Shown: positions 7,842-17,668, numbered from the stretch's first letter. The stretch: 64,000 bases of DNA from an uncultured Lachnospiraceae bacterium (GCA_910578645.1 CAJTQI010000001.1:946397-1010396), one strand, 5' to 3'. Notes: generated by a model from the sequence alone, not told the origin. A program made the numbers and translations.

Positions 7842-8915
7842 ATGAAGATAACATATGGCAGCAGTAAGAAAGGTAATGTGTCAGAGGCATTAAAAAATAT
7901 TACAGAGCCTGCGGCCTTGCTTTTCTCTGTTGCAAATGAAGACATGCTTGAGCGAGCAGCCAAAGAAATTGAGAAGGCTTTTCCTGGTGTTGCATCGATA
8001 GGGGGAGTCGGACAGGCGTATATTGACAAGGAGTTTTTTGATGTGGGCATTACGGTTATTGCGATGAAGGAAGACATCAAGGTTGTAGCGGATGTTCTTG
8101 AAGAAGCCTCCGTCATGCCAATCAAATATATCAGACGACTCGAGCATGCGATAAGGGCGGTAGATGGTGAACGAAGAAAAACAGCATGTTTTGATATCTG
8201 TTCGGCGGGCGTAGATGTACGCGCGGTCACGACATTGTCTAATTATCTTTGCCCTCTGGGATATGACCTTGCAGGGGGAACAAGCAATTCGGCGGCAGTT
8301 GCATGCAACGGGAAAATTTATCAGGATGCATGTGCCTTTTTCATCTTTAAAAATCTCAAGGGAAGAATAAAATCGTACAAAGAAAATATTTACATACATC
8401 CGGACGGAGACGCAAAACAGTTTATGGTGACAGAGGCAGACCCTAAGGATTACAGAATCCGCACCCTGGAAAACACGTCTGCCGAGAAAGTATACACTTC
8501 CGAATTGGGAATCACGAGAGATAAGATTACGACACAGACATTTAAGAACCCATTTGGACATGTCTGCGGTTCGGATACATATATTGTTTCTATCAAGGGT
8601 GTGGAGGCGGACGGAAGCATCACCACATTTCGTCCGGCAAACAAAATGGATTTCCTCACAATACTGAGTATGGGTGATTACCGGGAGGTGGTACAGGATA
8701 CAGTCTCGAGGATTCACAGTGACCTTGGGAATGCGCCGGCAGTGCTTTCCGTCAACTGTTTGTTCAGGTATATTATGTTCAACAATGACCATTACTGGGA
8801 GAATTATCTTGCAGAGATGTGTCGGAGTTTTTCGCACGCAGGCATGGTTGGTGTAGGTGAACATTACAATACACAGTTTGTCAATCAGACGATGTGCTGT
8901 CTGGCATTTGAGTAG
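7842..8915 (+). CDS. FIST-domain sensory protein (FIST_N and FIST_C)
   Basis: The protein has 357 residues. ATG 7842 is chosen for its GGAGG 8 bases upstream; 24 extra codons upstream in frame lack a site. The N-terminal half reads as FIST_N (ASIGGVGQAY about 50-60, SAGVDVRAV about 120-128, LAGGTSNSAA about 145-154). The C-terminal half reads as FIST_C (FLTILSMGDYREVV about 272-285, MVGVGEHYNTQFVNQT about 335-350). FIST is a predicted small-ligand sensory domain found with chemotaxis and cyclic-di-GMP proteins. The next gene, 12 bases downstream, is a soluble chemotaxis signalling protein, so the two probably act as sensor and transducer. Confidence 0.85.
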   Translation: MKITYGSSKKGNVSEALKNITEPAALLFSVANEDMLERAAKEIEKAFPGVASIGGVGQAYIDKEFFDVGITVIAMKEDIKVVADVLEEASVMPIKYIRRLEHAIRAVDGERRKTACFDICSAGVDVRAVTTLSNYLCPLGYDLAGGTSNSAAVACNGKIYQDACAFFIFKNLKGRIKSYKENIYIHPDGDAKQFMVTEADPKDYRIRTLENTSAEKVYTSELGITRDKITTQTFKNPFGHVCGSDTYIVSIKGVEADGSITTFRPANKMDFLTILSMGDYREVVQDTVSRIHSDLGNAPAVLSVNCLFRYIMFNNDHYWENYLAEMCRSFSHAGMVGVGEHYNTQFVNQTMCCLAFE

Positions 8916-8927
8916 GGGGAAAAAGGC

Positions 8928-9887
8928 GTGTCTAAAATATTCAAAAACGTTAAAAATAAAGACAAGGAAAAAAATTCTGTATCAGCCATGGAGGTGAATG
9001 AGCAGGCGGCGTTTGATAAACATCCTTTAGATTATGCATTGAGAAGTGTATATGGGGTTATGAATGAACTTGCGGAGGATGTTTTTTTAACGACACAGCA
9101 GATGCGATATGCAACGGAACGGCTTACAAGGCTGAAAAATGAAATGATTGGCCCGCAGGGTGAAGTGAGTGCATTGGAGGATGGATTTCAGGACATCACA
9201 AAGGCGGCGGACCATTTTATTGATGTGGAGGCAGAGATTGATGAATCTGTTTTAGAGGCACAGCAGCAGATGGAGCAACTAAAACAGGATTCTAATACTT
9301 TGCAGGAGAATTTTAAAAATATGTCCCAGACATTCGATATGCTGCAAGACGCATTAGACGAAATCAGGAATAGCCTGTTGGGTGTCAGGGCGGTTGCAGA
9401 CCAGACGAATCTTTTGGCACTGAATGCGAGCATTGAGGCGGCACGGGCCGGTGAACAGGGAAAAGGTTTTGCGGTTGTGGCGGAGCAGGTAGGCAAGCTT
9501 GCAAAGAGAAGCCGGGACATGGTTGAGGGCATTCATGCCAACATTATGGAGGTAGAGCTGCAAAGTAATGAACTGAATAAGTTTATTCAGGCATCTGATG
9601 AAGCGGTTCTTTCCAATATCAAAAGTATAGAACAGACAAGCAGATATTTTGAGGATGTGAAGAGAAGCGCTTCGGGTACACTGGGAGTTCGGCAGGCCAT
9701 TGAAACAGCATTGGATAGGAACCGTGCATATGTAAAGACTGTTGAGCATTCCCTTCTTGGGACTGCCAACGTATACAGTGATATCATTGACAGGATGGAT
9801 ATTGATGACAGTAAGAAAGGTGTGCTTATCGAGACGTTCCAGAATATCATCGAGCAGGCGATTGCCATGGTAGAGGAGATGCCTTGA
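8928..9887 (+). CDS. Soluble methyl-accepting chemotaxis-type signalling protein
   Basis: The protein has 319 residues from GTG 8928 with AGGGGGA upstream. There is no signal peptide, membrane helix or known ligand domain. The long coiled coil peaks at the conserved hairpin tip NLLALNASIEAARAG (161-175) followed by KGFAVVAEQVGKLAKRS (179-195), which binds CheA and CheW. It presumably takes its input from the FIST protein encoded just upstream in the same operon. A strong terminator follows. No flagellar, cheA or cheW gene is in the window, so the output could be another kinase pathway. Confidence 0.88.
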   Translation: MSKIFKNVKNKDKEKNSVSAMEVNEQAAFDKHPLDYALRSVYGVMNELAEDVFLTTQQMRYATERLTRLKNEMIGPQGEVSALEDGFQDITKAADHFIDVEAEIDESVLEAQQQMEQLKQDSNTLQENFKNMSQTFDMLQDALDEIRNSLLGVRAVADQTNLLALNASIEAARAGEQGKGFAVVAEQVGKLAKRSRDMVEGIHANIMEVELQSNELNKFIQASDEAVLSNIKSIEQTSRYFEDVKRSASGTLGVRQAIETALDRNRAYVKTVEHSLLGTANVYSDIIDRMDIDDSKKGVLIETFQNIIEQAIAMVEEMP

Positions 9888-9900
9888 TTTAATTTTGGGA

Positions 9901-9953
9901 CTGCTACAAAAACCGATGATTTATCTGTTTTTGTAGCAGCCTCTTTTATTTTC
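9901..9953 (+). terminator. Rho-independent terminator after the FIST / MCP pair
   Basis: CTGCTACAAAAAC (9901-9913) pairs perfectly with GTTTTTGTAGCAG (9927-9939) around a loop of about 13 bases. It is followed by a short T-rich tail (CTCTTTTATTTT). It lies 14 bases after the stop of the chemotaxis-type gene. Confidence 0.8.
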
Positions 9954-9958
9954 ACTCT

Positions 9959-10117
9959 CTAATACGCATATTTTCCAGTGTAATTTATGAATGCAGCTTC
10001 TTTGCTGACCATATCACTTTGTTCATTGAGGGTATTATATTCTGATAGTTCATCCGCAGAAATATTGTCAATACCGTCATATCTGTAATAGCGGACGCGT
10101 ACTGCCTCTGGGTTCAT
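9959..10117 (-). CDS. Possible 52-residue hypothetical protein or gene remnant
   Basis: The frame starts at ATG 10117 (MNPEAVRVRYYRYDGID) and ends ...FINYTGKYAY. There is no ribosome site, only an A/T run upstream. It lies between two terminators, directly downstream of the membrane chemoreceptor on the same strand. It may be the tail of a deleted gene. Family not recognised. Confidence 0.25.
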   Translation of the reverse strand: MNPEAVRVRYYRYDGIDNISADELSEYNTLNEQSDMVSKEAAFINYTGKYAY

Positions 10118-10152
10118 ATTTTTTTATTATATTATTAACTATCTGTTGGCAT

Positions 10153-10183
10153 AAAAAATCCGAAGCATATGCCTCGGATTTTC
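10153..10183 (-). terminator. Terminator of the membrane chemoreceptor gene
   Basis: On the minus strand AAAATCCGAGG, loop CATATG and CTTCGGATTTTTT form a stem of about 10 bp followed by a run of T. It begins about 14 bases after the stop at 10197. Confidence 0.8.
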
Positions 10184-10196
10184 TTTATTGGTTTAT

Positions 10197-11942
10197 TCAG
10201 TCAGTGGAAAAATGTTTGATTTCATGTTCCAGGGTATTGCCCACTTCACGGCACACATCCACGGCCTTTTGTACTTGATTCATTTTGTCAACGAGACTGA
10301 TTGAATTTTGGGCGGATAGATTCACGGCCTCAGAGCCTTCACTCATGGCATCGGTGATAGAGCCCACAGAACGGATGATATTTCCCATGCTGTCATTCAG
10401 TCCTTTTGAACTATTGGAGAAGTCCTGTAATATGGTATGAAATGCCTCCATATTGTCTACATACTCATCCATTGCTTTTACAAACTGGTCATAATCATCG
10501 AGCACATTGGTGTTGACATATTCCAGAACCTCGGAAGTATTGTCAGCTAATTCCTGGACTGTTTTAATGACTTCCTGATTAATTTTCTGAATGTCCTGTG
10601 CTGTTCTCTGACTGTTGTCGGCGAGGGAATTAATTTCGCTGGCGACTACGGCAAAACCCCGGCCTGCTTCCCCTGCTCTTGCGGCTTCGATGGAAGCGTT
10701 GAGCGATAAGAGTGCGGTTTGGTTGGCAATGTTCATAATTGTTTCAGACAGGGCATTAATTTTTGTTACTTTTTCACTGTTCTGGATGGAGTGGTTTAAC
10801 AGTTTGGTGATTTCGGTAATCTTGTTTTCGGTAAGGTTCTTGACCTCAACAATATGGCCCTTCATTGTCTTGGCATTATCGGATATCTGGACGGCTTTTT
10901 GTGAGCCGTTGTTTGATTCGTCCCAGAGAACGTCCACCTGGTTTTTTACATCTGCAATGGTGTCCTGAATACCGTCGGAAGTGTTTGAGACCATTTCCAT
11001 ATTGGCGGCCAACTCCTCCAGAACGGCAGAAGATTCCGTAATATTTATGTTTGCCGTATTAACCATCGTGACAATCTGATTGTTGGATTGTGACAATGCC
11101 TTTGTACTGTCGGACACTTTGGTGATGATAACTTGTAACGTGTCCAGAAAATCATTCATTCCACCAATTAGTATGGAAAGCTCGCTCTTCGTGTGAGTAG
11201 TGAGGCGGGCGTTCATATCAGCCCTGTTTTCATCGATTTTATTAATCATCTGGCGTAGTTCCAGGGAAGATTTTTTAATCGGGCGTATGACATTATTCTG
11301 GAACAGTAACTGGTTAATGCCGATAATGATAAAAATGGCAACTGCGCCAAATATACTGGTCTTAATTGTATAATCATACATATGCTGTTGTTCCTGGCGT
11401 ACAGACGTAATGGATTCTTCAAAAAAAGCGTTGGCAAGTTCAAGGTTACTGTCGAACTTTTCGTCTTCCGCCTCTAAAGCATCAATTTCTTCCACAACGG
11501 CTTCCGTACTTTTGCCGTCAGAGGCAAGCAGTGCATTTTTGGCATTTTCCGTGTATGCCTGCAGCCCGGCTTTCATTTCCGCAATGTCTACATCTGCATT
11601 TCCATCCAGATATGTCTGAAGTTGTTCGATAGCTACAACCAACTCATTGTACCGTTTATCTATATTTTCGAGTAAGTGCTCTTTTTCCTCTGCCTCCCCT
11701 GTAGCCAGATATGCATAAATATAACGTTGTATCTTTTCATAATCTTTTTTCATATCGCCCCGGAGCACCATCGCAGAAAGGTATGTATCGCTGATTTTAG
11801 TACTCTGTTCTATGGTGCTTCGGAAGTTACCAATGCTGGTTTGGAAGTAGATGCCGAAAACTATCATCAGCACCAAGTTCATTAAAATTAATTGTGTTGT
11901 GATACGGCTCCAAAAGGAAACCTTAGGTTTGCTTTTACTCAT
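10197..11942 (-). CDS. Membrane-bound methyl-accepting chemotaxis protein
   Basis: The protein has 581 residues. ATG 11942 is used because GGAGGAA lies before it; an in-frame GTG five codons upstream overlaps that site. Residues about 17-35 form the first membrane helix. An extracellular four-helix-bundle sensor follows to about 190, and a second helix lies at about 196-215. A HAMP domain starting VIRPIKKSS then follows. The cytosolic signalling tip is TALLSLNASIEAARAG with RGFAVVASEINSLAD (about 400-435). The sensor domain is of the helical 4HB/MCP type; the ligand is unknown. A near-consensus promoter lies upstream and a terminator downstream, so it is a single-gene unit. Confidence 0.9.
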   Translation of the reverse strand: MSKSKPKVSFWSRITTQLILMNLVLMIVFGIYFQTSIGNFRSTIEQSTKISDTYLSAMVLRGDMKKDYEKIQRYIYAYLATGEAEEKEHLLENIDKRYNELVVAIEQLQTYLDGNADVDIAEMKAGLQAYTENAKNALLASDGKSTEAVVEEIDALEAEDEKFDSNLELANAFFEESITSVRQEQQHMYDYTIKTSIFGAVAIFIIIGINQLLFQNNVIRPIKKSSLELRQMINKIDENRADMNARLTTHTKSELSILIGGMNDFLDTLQVIITKVSDSTKALSQSNNQIVTMVNTANINITESSAVLEELAANMEMVSNTSDGIQDTIADVKNQVDVLWDESNNGSQKAVQISDNAKTMKGHIVEVKNLTENKITEITKLLNHSIQNSEKVTKINALSETIMNIANQTALLSLNASIEAARAGEAGRGFAVVASEINSLADNSQRTAQDIQKINQEVIKTVQELADNTSEVLEYVNTNVLDDYDQFVKAMDEYVDNMEAFHTILQDFSNSSKGLNDSMGNIIRSVGSITDAMSEGSEAVNLSAQNSISLVDKMNQVQKAVDVCREVGNTLEHEIKHFSTD

Positions 11943-12005
11943 TATAAATTCCTCCACGTCGTTACTATAAAAGCCTGTAGTTGGCAGTCTTTTGATGTCG
12001 TCACA

Positions 12006-12034
12006 ATTATATACAAAATCAAAAAAGATATCAA
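12006..12034 (-). promoter_or_regulatory. Promoter of the membrane chemoreceptor gene
   Basis: On the minus strand TTGATA (12029-12034) is followed by 17 bases and a perfect TATAAT (12006-12011). It lies about 65 bases upstream of the start codon at 11942. This is a housekeeping sigma-A pattern, not the sigma-28 pattern often seen for chemotaxis genes. Confidence 0.7.
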
Positions 12035-12107
12035 TTGGTTGTTCTTTTTGTACAGAAAATAGAACAATATCCGGCAGGGAAAGGAATGTTACCTTGCAGC
12101 CAGGCTA

Positions 12108-15100
12108 TTACCGAATCTGGTTAAGAATATTCGGGTCTTTGATTTTCCCGTCCTCGGCAAAAAGGAGAATCTTCGACATAATCTCCGCTGTCTTCGGGTC
12201 ATCATCCACGAAGGGCAGAAAAATGCGGCCTCTGTGCTGTGAGTGAACGGGGACGACAAACAACATAGCGTTGCCGATTTGGTGTACTACGCCGCTTCCC
12301 AGGTGTACCGTGTATTTGCCAAGTTTTCCGTCTATAATCGCATGGCTTCCCTCCAACCGGACATTTTTTGTCCGGAAAAGAGAGAGGTTGCATGCCGCGA
12401 TGGCTTTGCGCATCTCGATGGTGGAATGACTGGTTTCCGGGTCGACGCCTCCTGCATGAGCGACGCTGACAGCCAAATCAACGTCCCGCATAACCTCACT
12501 GTATATGACCTCCGGGATATCTTTTATTTTAAGCTGTCTGCCGCTTTTGCGCTCTGTAAATGCCACGTATTCCAAGGTCGGCGCTTCCACATCGCTGGGC
12601 GAGAACCAGTCTGCCATAGCGTAAATGCGTGCCACAATATTTTCCTTATAATAGATTTTCTGAAGCCCGTCTTCATAGTCTGCCACCCAGCGTCTGCTCC
12701 TCAAGGCGCCTACGGTCTTTTGTGGTTGGATTTGGTTGCCGGAAAAGAGCATGGATTCGTCTTTTTCCTGTTCCTCATAGAGTTTCACATAAAGTTCCCT
12801 GAACACTTGCTTAAAAGGCTGCTTTATCTGTTTCTCAAAGAGCAGTTTCTGGTATTCATGCCATCGCCCGCTCTTGTATAAGTCGAAAGGATGGGCTATA
12901 AAAACCGAGTCGTCTGGTTTTACGGGAAGAATGTCACCGGAAATATCGACAATGCCTTCTTGCGTGAGGAAGCCGAGTTTTGGATTTTGTTCGTCCGTTG
13001 TTTTTATCAGCAGAGTTTCCGCAATAGGACGGGTTACCGGGTTTTGGTACAGTGACAGATATTCCCAGACTTCAAATGTGGTTTGGTCTTCCATTGCCTG
13101 TTCCAGCATTTGTTTTGTGCGGCTGTACTGTTCTTTTAACTTTTTAGTCACTTCCTGGAATTTTAGCACGCTTTCATTTTTCTTATATTTTGCTGGAATG
13201 GACTTGAGCAGTTTGCCGTCTTTCCTGCACTTGAGCGCGCTTTTTCCGGTTTCGTCCACAGACACGGACAGCTCTATTTCGTCTACCGCCTGCCAATTGA
13301 AATACTGTGCGGATTGTTGTGCGAGCTTTCCTTCCATTCTTAACACCAGGCGCGTCACATCCGTAAAACCGGCGTTCACGGTTAAATTGCGGAGGGCGAT
13401 TTCGCAGGCGCGTCCTTCGCTTGCACGCCGTTGTGCGCCGAACTGCCTGCTTTCTTTCTTATATTTCTGGATGAACTGATAACGTTCGAGCAATTCGTCT
13501 TCCTTTTTTCTTTTATCCTCAGGCAGTGGAAGGAGTCCGATACTCATTAGAAGGTCCTTGTTACGTTTGGCGTCGATTTCCTGTTTCAAGTGTTCTTTGT
13601 CCACGTTTCCCAGAGCGGCATCTGCATATTTCCTGGCTCTTCCATGGGCGGTTCCGCTGGAAGAATATTTTGCGGCGTCATAGAGAAGTTTGAAATTTTT
13701 CTCGCCAAGATTTCCGTAGGCTTCAAAAAACCAGTGGATGTCAAAGGCGCCGTCCGTCAGCTCTTCCGGTGAGAGGGGCGTATATTTGGCCACAATAGAG
13801 GTTGTCTGTTCGTCCAGCCGTTCGCTTGTGTGCGCCATAAAATAGTAACAGGTGCTTGCGAAGCCGGGAAGCGTAAGATATTCTTCAATGATAGGAATCC
13901 ATTGCTGTGCGTACATGGCAAGTTCCACAAGGCGTTTTTTCGTGATATTGGTTCCCTTTAAGGCATTCTTTAAATCCTCTGCTGTTTCATCAGGTTGCGG
14001 CATGGAAACTTTCAGCAGGTGGCTGAGTACCGACTTGCGCTCGGTATCGGAAGAATAGTAGCTATATCCCCGTTGTAGAGGGTCTTTTCCGAGAGCCGTC
14101 AGGATTTGTATCATATAGTCAATGCCGTAGATAACCTGGATGTTACGGATATCTTTGGAAAATGGAGTGGGTTGCTCTCCACGCTTTAGTTCGACTTTTA
14201 ATATGGTTGGAAGCACCTCCGCGTACAGCTCATGGGCAAATATCATTTCCGGCATTTCCGTGCCGATTGTGTCGAAATGGTATTTGCCATCGATGGGCTT
14301 GATTACGTCGGTTCCGAAGAAAGCGTTCAGCCCGTGTACCCGTGCATTGCGTGAAAAGACGGCGCCTTTTTGTTCTACCGTGCTGACAGGGCCTAAAATG
14401 CTTCCTATGCCGAGATAGGTAAATATGGCTTTGTAAAACAAGTCCTTATCCCAGATACCCCGCACATAACACTGGACATAGTCTGCAAGGTACAGGTAAT
14501 TGCTTTCGCTGTTATAAGTATAACGGGCTCTTTGTTCTCTGTTCTTTTGCTTTTGGTAATATTGTTGCAGGTTGAAACGCAGCACAAAAGCCTTCTCCCA
14601 TGCTTCCTTTCCGGGAGAGGAAAGCCACTGGCACATATCCGCGAAGATTGGCAGTTGTACGGCACGTTTCGTGTAAGTATCGATGTCTCCGTTCCAACGT
14701 TTTTCACGGACAGAGAACAAATCGTTGGAAGTATCCAAAACCGAGAGAAGCTTCGCCGTTCCACACAGGGCGAAATGCGTCAAAAAGGATTGCGGCACAT
14801 ATTGATTAAACAGTGTGGTGAGGACGGTCCGTACCTGGGAACCATAGGACAGGCCGAATACCAGGTTGGAAAAGGGCGGTTTCTTCAAAATACCGTTTCC
14901 GAATACTTTCTTGTAAAGTTTGATGTTCTGTTCATAGAAGTTTCTCTGGTCGGCACAGCGGTGGTACAGTTGCGCTTCGGTGAGAAGCTGCGGGCTTTTG
15001 ATTTCTTTTTCATAAAATTCCTCCCACAGTTCCCGGAAAGGATAAGCGTCCAGCGGCCTGGCATCCGGGTCGTCGTGAATATAACGGCTTCGTTCCAGTT

Positions 15101-17249
15101 TGCTTCCCAGCACAAGTTCTTCATTCCACGCAGTGGTATAAGAGCGTTCGCTGTTTTCGGCAATGAGCCGGTCAAGCTTTTTCAGGATACGGACGCATTC
15201 TTGTTCCCCATGGACGAAAAGACCGGAGGCTTCGTTTATGTCAATATCTGCCTGAGGTAGAATCCAGTCTTTGTTCACATCGTAGAGTCCATAGCCCGGT
15301 GTGCTTAGGATGTCCTGGGCCTCGCTCTGGGTGCCTAACAGTTCTTTCAGCAGCACTTGTTCTTTTCCGGTGGGTTCCGTGAAGGCTTGAAGCTGCGGGA
15401 CAATTTGGGAAAAGGTTTTTTTGTCTTCCTTTTTTAATTGCAGCGCCAGGTCCAGGGCTCCCATGTGGCATTCCTCGGACTTGGTGGCAAGCAGCCTTCC
15501 GATACAGGCGGTGAGCCCCTTTTTGTCCTGCTTTTTCAGCAGAGAAAGCGTCTCGGCACGGCCTTTCTTGTACTTTAGGTTTTGTTCAATCTGTAGGAAA
15601 TCATCTGCCGACAACGACATGTCTTCTGTCAGCACGTGGGCGGCACGGTTTGTGTATTCTTCCGGGTTGTGCAGCAGGTCAAAGAGGACGCTTTTCCTGA
15701 CAGCCGACGTGGGACGGTATAGCAACACTTTGGCAACCGCAGCCCTGGAACCGCCATGATAATTATTTCCCCCTTGCCCGACAAGGGGAATTAGTTTAGC
15801 GCTTTCATCCAAAAGCGCATCTTTTTGCAGCATCCATGCAATCAGGCACATACGCAGGGCGATGTCGGACTGGCTTAAAGAAACCTCATGCCAAGGGAAA
15901 ATACAGGGGGAAAGGGTTATGCCTTTCTTTGGAATCCGGGACAGCATTTCTTTTAAAATACCATATATTTTTTCTGCTTCCTCGGGGCCTTCAAACAACT
16001 CTTCAGGCGCAAGTGGTTTCGGTTTCCGGGCTATCTCGACTTGGATAGTATAATTAACTTGGTTTTCATCTTTGAGAAGCTGATAAAAATAAGAGTTGGC
16101 AGAGCGCATAAAGCTAGGCATAAAACAGGCGGCAAGTTCTATATCTTCAGGGAACAGAAGAAGGACTTTTTTCGATGCTTGCATCTGCAGCTTGGTGTCT
16201 TGCAGGGAAAGGTTAAAATAAGAAGCCGTCATCTTCTGTTGTTTTGTGCCGTGACGGATTAATGCAAGGACGGTTTCCACGGCGTCCTCGGCATTGTAGA
16301 AGCCCCTCGCCCAGAGGGCACAGCTAATTTTGACAGCATCGTCCGTGGTAAGCTGCTCTTTTAAGAATGCATCGTCCCGCAGGCATTGCCCCATCAAACG
16401 AAGAAGCTTATCGCTGATGCGCTCTACATTTTTTTCATCAAAAATCCCAATCCATGTGCTGACAGCGCGCTTCACGGAAGAGTAGCGAATAAGGTTGTTG
16501 TCTTCGATGATAGAGAAAAGATGCAGGAATGCTTCCGGCCGTCCGGCGTCCATGGTTTCGCAGACTGCCTGTCTGGCGCCTTCCTGTAGCCTTGCTGCCA
16601 GAAGAAATTTTCCAAGGTCGGCGTAGAGTTCGTCGCTTTTGCTCATCACAATACCTAAAATCATTTCCCGGCTAAGCATTGCCGTATTGCCTTCGCCAAA
16701 GAGGATGTCTTTTACCGCCTGGATGGTTTTTTGATTATTCCCGTCGATTTGTACTGCAAGTATTCGTGAATAAGGAAAATATTCATTTCGGGCGTGGTCG
16801 TAAAGCTCCGGGGCAATATTCCCGGTCAGGAGGTCTGCCAGGCTGCCGCCGTAAAATTCCAGTCTGGTATATGCCCGCAGCAGTTGGATGCTCTGTTCTA
16901 CAAAGGGCGCATAGCTGTCGGAGCGGAGACTTCTGCGGAACCATCCGGCAGTCATTTGACAGGTATTTATCTCGTCTAACGCATAATAAAATTCCTCCTG
17001 CCACTCTGCAGCGATGCAGACGTCCACCAGATTCTTAAATTCTTGTCTGTACAGTTCACTCAATGTCCGGTATTTACCGTTTTGAAGAAGTTGCCGCATT
17101 GTGCTGCACACATCCTGGGGAAGTGCATAGTAATATAAGTCCGGTAATAGCTTCTTTTCCTGCGCAGAAAGATGTTTTCCTTTTTCTTTAGTGCTTTGAA
17201 CCCATGTTTCACTCAGTTTCCTTCTTGTCTGATAAGTAAATTCCGCCAT
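12108..17249 (-). CDS. Giant DUF4132-domain protein (MolR-like)
   Basis: The protein has 1713 residues, with AAAGGGGGAAC before ATG 17249. The N-terminal 1200 residues are helical and look like repeats of short helices, with no signal peptide or membrane segment. The C-terminal part carries the DUF4132 pattern: GFTDVTRLVLRMEG, FNWQAVDEIELSVS and KYTVHLGSGVVHQIGNAML, and it ends with IFLPFVDDDPKTAEIMSKILL. In other bacteria DUF4132 proteins are often next to AAA-ATPase, SWIM or von Willebrand A genes; none is here. The only partner is the 139-residue gene upstream. Role unknown. The DUF assignment is from memory of the family and is fairly sure. Confidence 0.8.
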   Translation of the reverse strand: MAEFTYQTRRKLSETWVQSTKEKGKHLSAQEKKLLPDLYYYALPQDVCSTMRQLLQNGKYRTLSELYRQEFKNLVDVCIAAEWQEEFYYALDEINTCQMTAGWFRRSLRSDSYAPFVEQSIQLLRAYTRLEFYGGSLADLLTGNIAPELYDHARNEYFPYSRILAVQIDGNNQKTIQAVKDILFGEGNTAMLSREMILGIVMSKSDELYADLGKFLLAARLQEGARQAVCETMDAGRPEAFLHLFSIIEDNNLIRYSSVKRAVSTWIGIFDEKNVERISDKLLRLMGQCLRDDAFLKEQLTTDDAVKISCALWARGFYNAEDAVETVLALIRHGTKQQKMTASYFNLSLQDTKLQMQASKKVLLLFPEDIELAACFMPSFMRSANSYFYQLLKDENQVNYTIQVEIARKPKPLAPEELFEGPEEAEKIYGILKEMLSRIPKKGITLSPCIFPWHEVSLSQSDIALRMCLIAWMLQKDALLDESAKLIPLVGQGGNNYHGGSRAAVAKVLLYRPTSAVRKSVLFDLLHNPEEYTNRAAHVLTEDMSLSADDFLQIEQNLKYKKGRAETLSLLKKQDKKGLTACIGRLLATKSEECHMGALDLALQLKKEDKKTFSQIVPQLQAFTEPTGKEQVLLKELLGTQSEAQDILSTPGYGLYDVNKDWILPQADIDINEASGLFVHGEQECVRILKKLDRLIAENSERSYTTAWNEELVLGSKLERSRYIHDDPDARPLDAYPFRELWEEFYEKEIKSPQLLTEAQLYHRCADQRNFYEQNIKLYKKVFGNGILKKPPFSNLVFGLSYGSQVRTVLTTLFNQYVPQSFLTHFALCGTAKLLSVLDTSNDLFSVREKRWNGDIDTYTKRAVQLPIFADMCQWLSSPGKEAWEKAFVLRFNLQQYYQKQKNREQRARYTYNSESNYLYLADYVQCYVRGIWDKDLFYKAIFTYLGIGSILGPVSTVEQKGAVFSRNARVHGLNAFFGTDVIKPIDGKYHFDTIGTEMPEMIFAHELYAEVLPTILKVELKRGEQPTPFSKDIRNIQVIYGIDYMIQILTALGKDPLQRGYSYYSSDTERKSVLSHLLKVSMPQPDETAEDLKNALKGTNITKKRLVELAMYAQQWIPIIEEYLTLPGFASTCYYFMAHTSERLDEQTTSIVAKYTPLSPEELTDGAFDIHWFFEAYGNLGEKNFKLLYDAAKYSSSGTAHGRARKYADAALGNVDKEHLKQEIDAKRNKDLLMSIGLLPLPEDKRKKEDELLERYQFIQKYKKESRQFGAQRRASEGRACEIALRNLTVNAGFTDVTRLVLRMEGKLAQQSAQYFNWQAVDEIELSVSVDETGKSALKCRKDGKLLKSIPAKYKKNESVLKFQEVTKKLKEQYSRTKQMLEQAMEDQTTFEVWEYLSLYQNPVTRPIAETLLIKTTDEQNPKLGFLTQEGIVDISGDILPVKPDDSVFIAHPFDLYKSGRWHEYQKLLFEKQIKQPFKQVFRELYVKLYEEQEKDESMLFSGNQIQPQKTVGALRSRRWVADYEDGLQKIYYKENIVARIYAMADWFSPSDVEAPTLEYVAFTERKSGRQLKIKDIPEVIYSEVMRDVDLAVSVAHAGGVDPETSHSTIEMRKAIAACNLSLFRTKNVRLEGSHAIIDGKLGKYTVHLGSGVVHQIGNAMLFVVPVHSQHRGRIFLPFVDDDPKTAEIMSKILLFAEDGKIKDPNILNQIR

Positions 17250-17401
17250 AGTTCTGTTCCCCCTTTATTTAAATGTACTCTCGGAATCTTTCTTGCACTT
17301 GCTTCGTGGCTGTTTTGTGCCATATACACATCAATTTTACCAACGTACGTTCCGCGTACGATTCATAATTTCTGAATTTACGGAACGAATCTCGTTTTTA
17401 C

Positions 17402-17593
17402 GTTATAAGATTAGGGTGTCAAAAGGTGCTATCAAAAAATATCATTGGCAGATTGCATAAAATGTTCACGAAGTTGTCCTTCGTAGGAATATTTTAGAAA
17501 ATCCGTATGACGGAGACGGACATAAGAGAACATTTTATGCAATCTGCCCTTGCAACTTATAAAATATACTTTTTGACAATCTAATCGTTATAG
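17402..17593. repeat. Palindromic MITE-like element, copy A (fullest copy)
   Basis: The outer ends are GTTATAAGATTAGGGTGTC on the left and TTGACAATCTAATCGTTATAG on the right, an imperfect inverted repeat. Inner 21-bp arms (17447-17467 and 17528-17548) are perfectly complementary. The 60-base core contains CGAAG-TTGTC-CTTCG and TTTTAGAAAATCC. There is no coding capacity. Related copies lie near 5864, 26449 and 31873. It occupies the gap between the DUF4132 gene and its partner; the rest of that gap (17250-17668) holds nothing else I can name. Confidence 0.8.
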
Positions 17594-17668
17594 GAAATTG
17601 CGACGGTGTCAATCGATTAAGGAGAATGCGGAGCATCCTTTGAACCTTCGCCGTCAACCAACGTTTTT

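Noticed and set aside
7890..8864. A 324-codon minus-strand open frame opposite the FIST gene
   Set aside because: It is antisense to a gene with clear domains and ribosome site, is rich in Cys, Arg and His, and has no family resemblance. It is a shadow frame.
14532..15260. A 242-codon plus-strand frame inside the DUF4132 gene, and similar ones along 12.2-17.2 kb
   Set aside because: All lie opposite one continuous 1713-codon gene and none has a supported start or recognisable domain.
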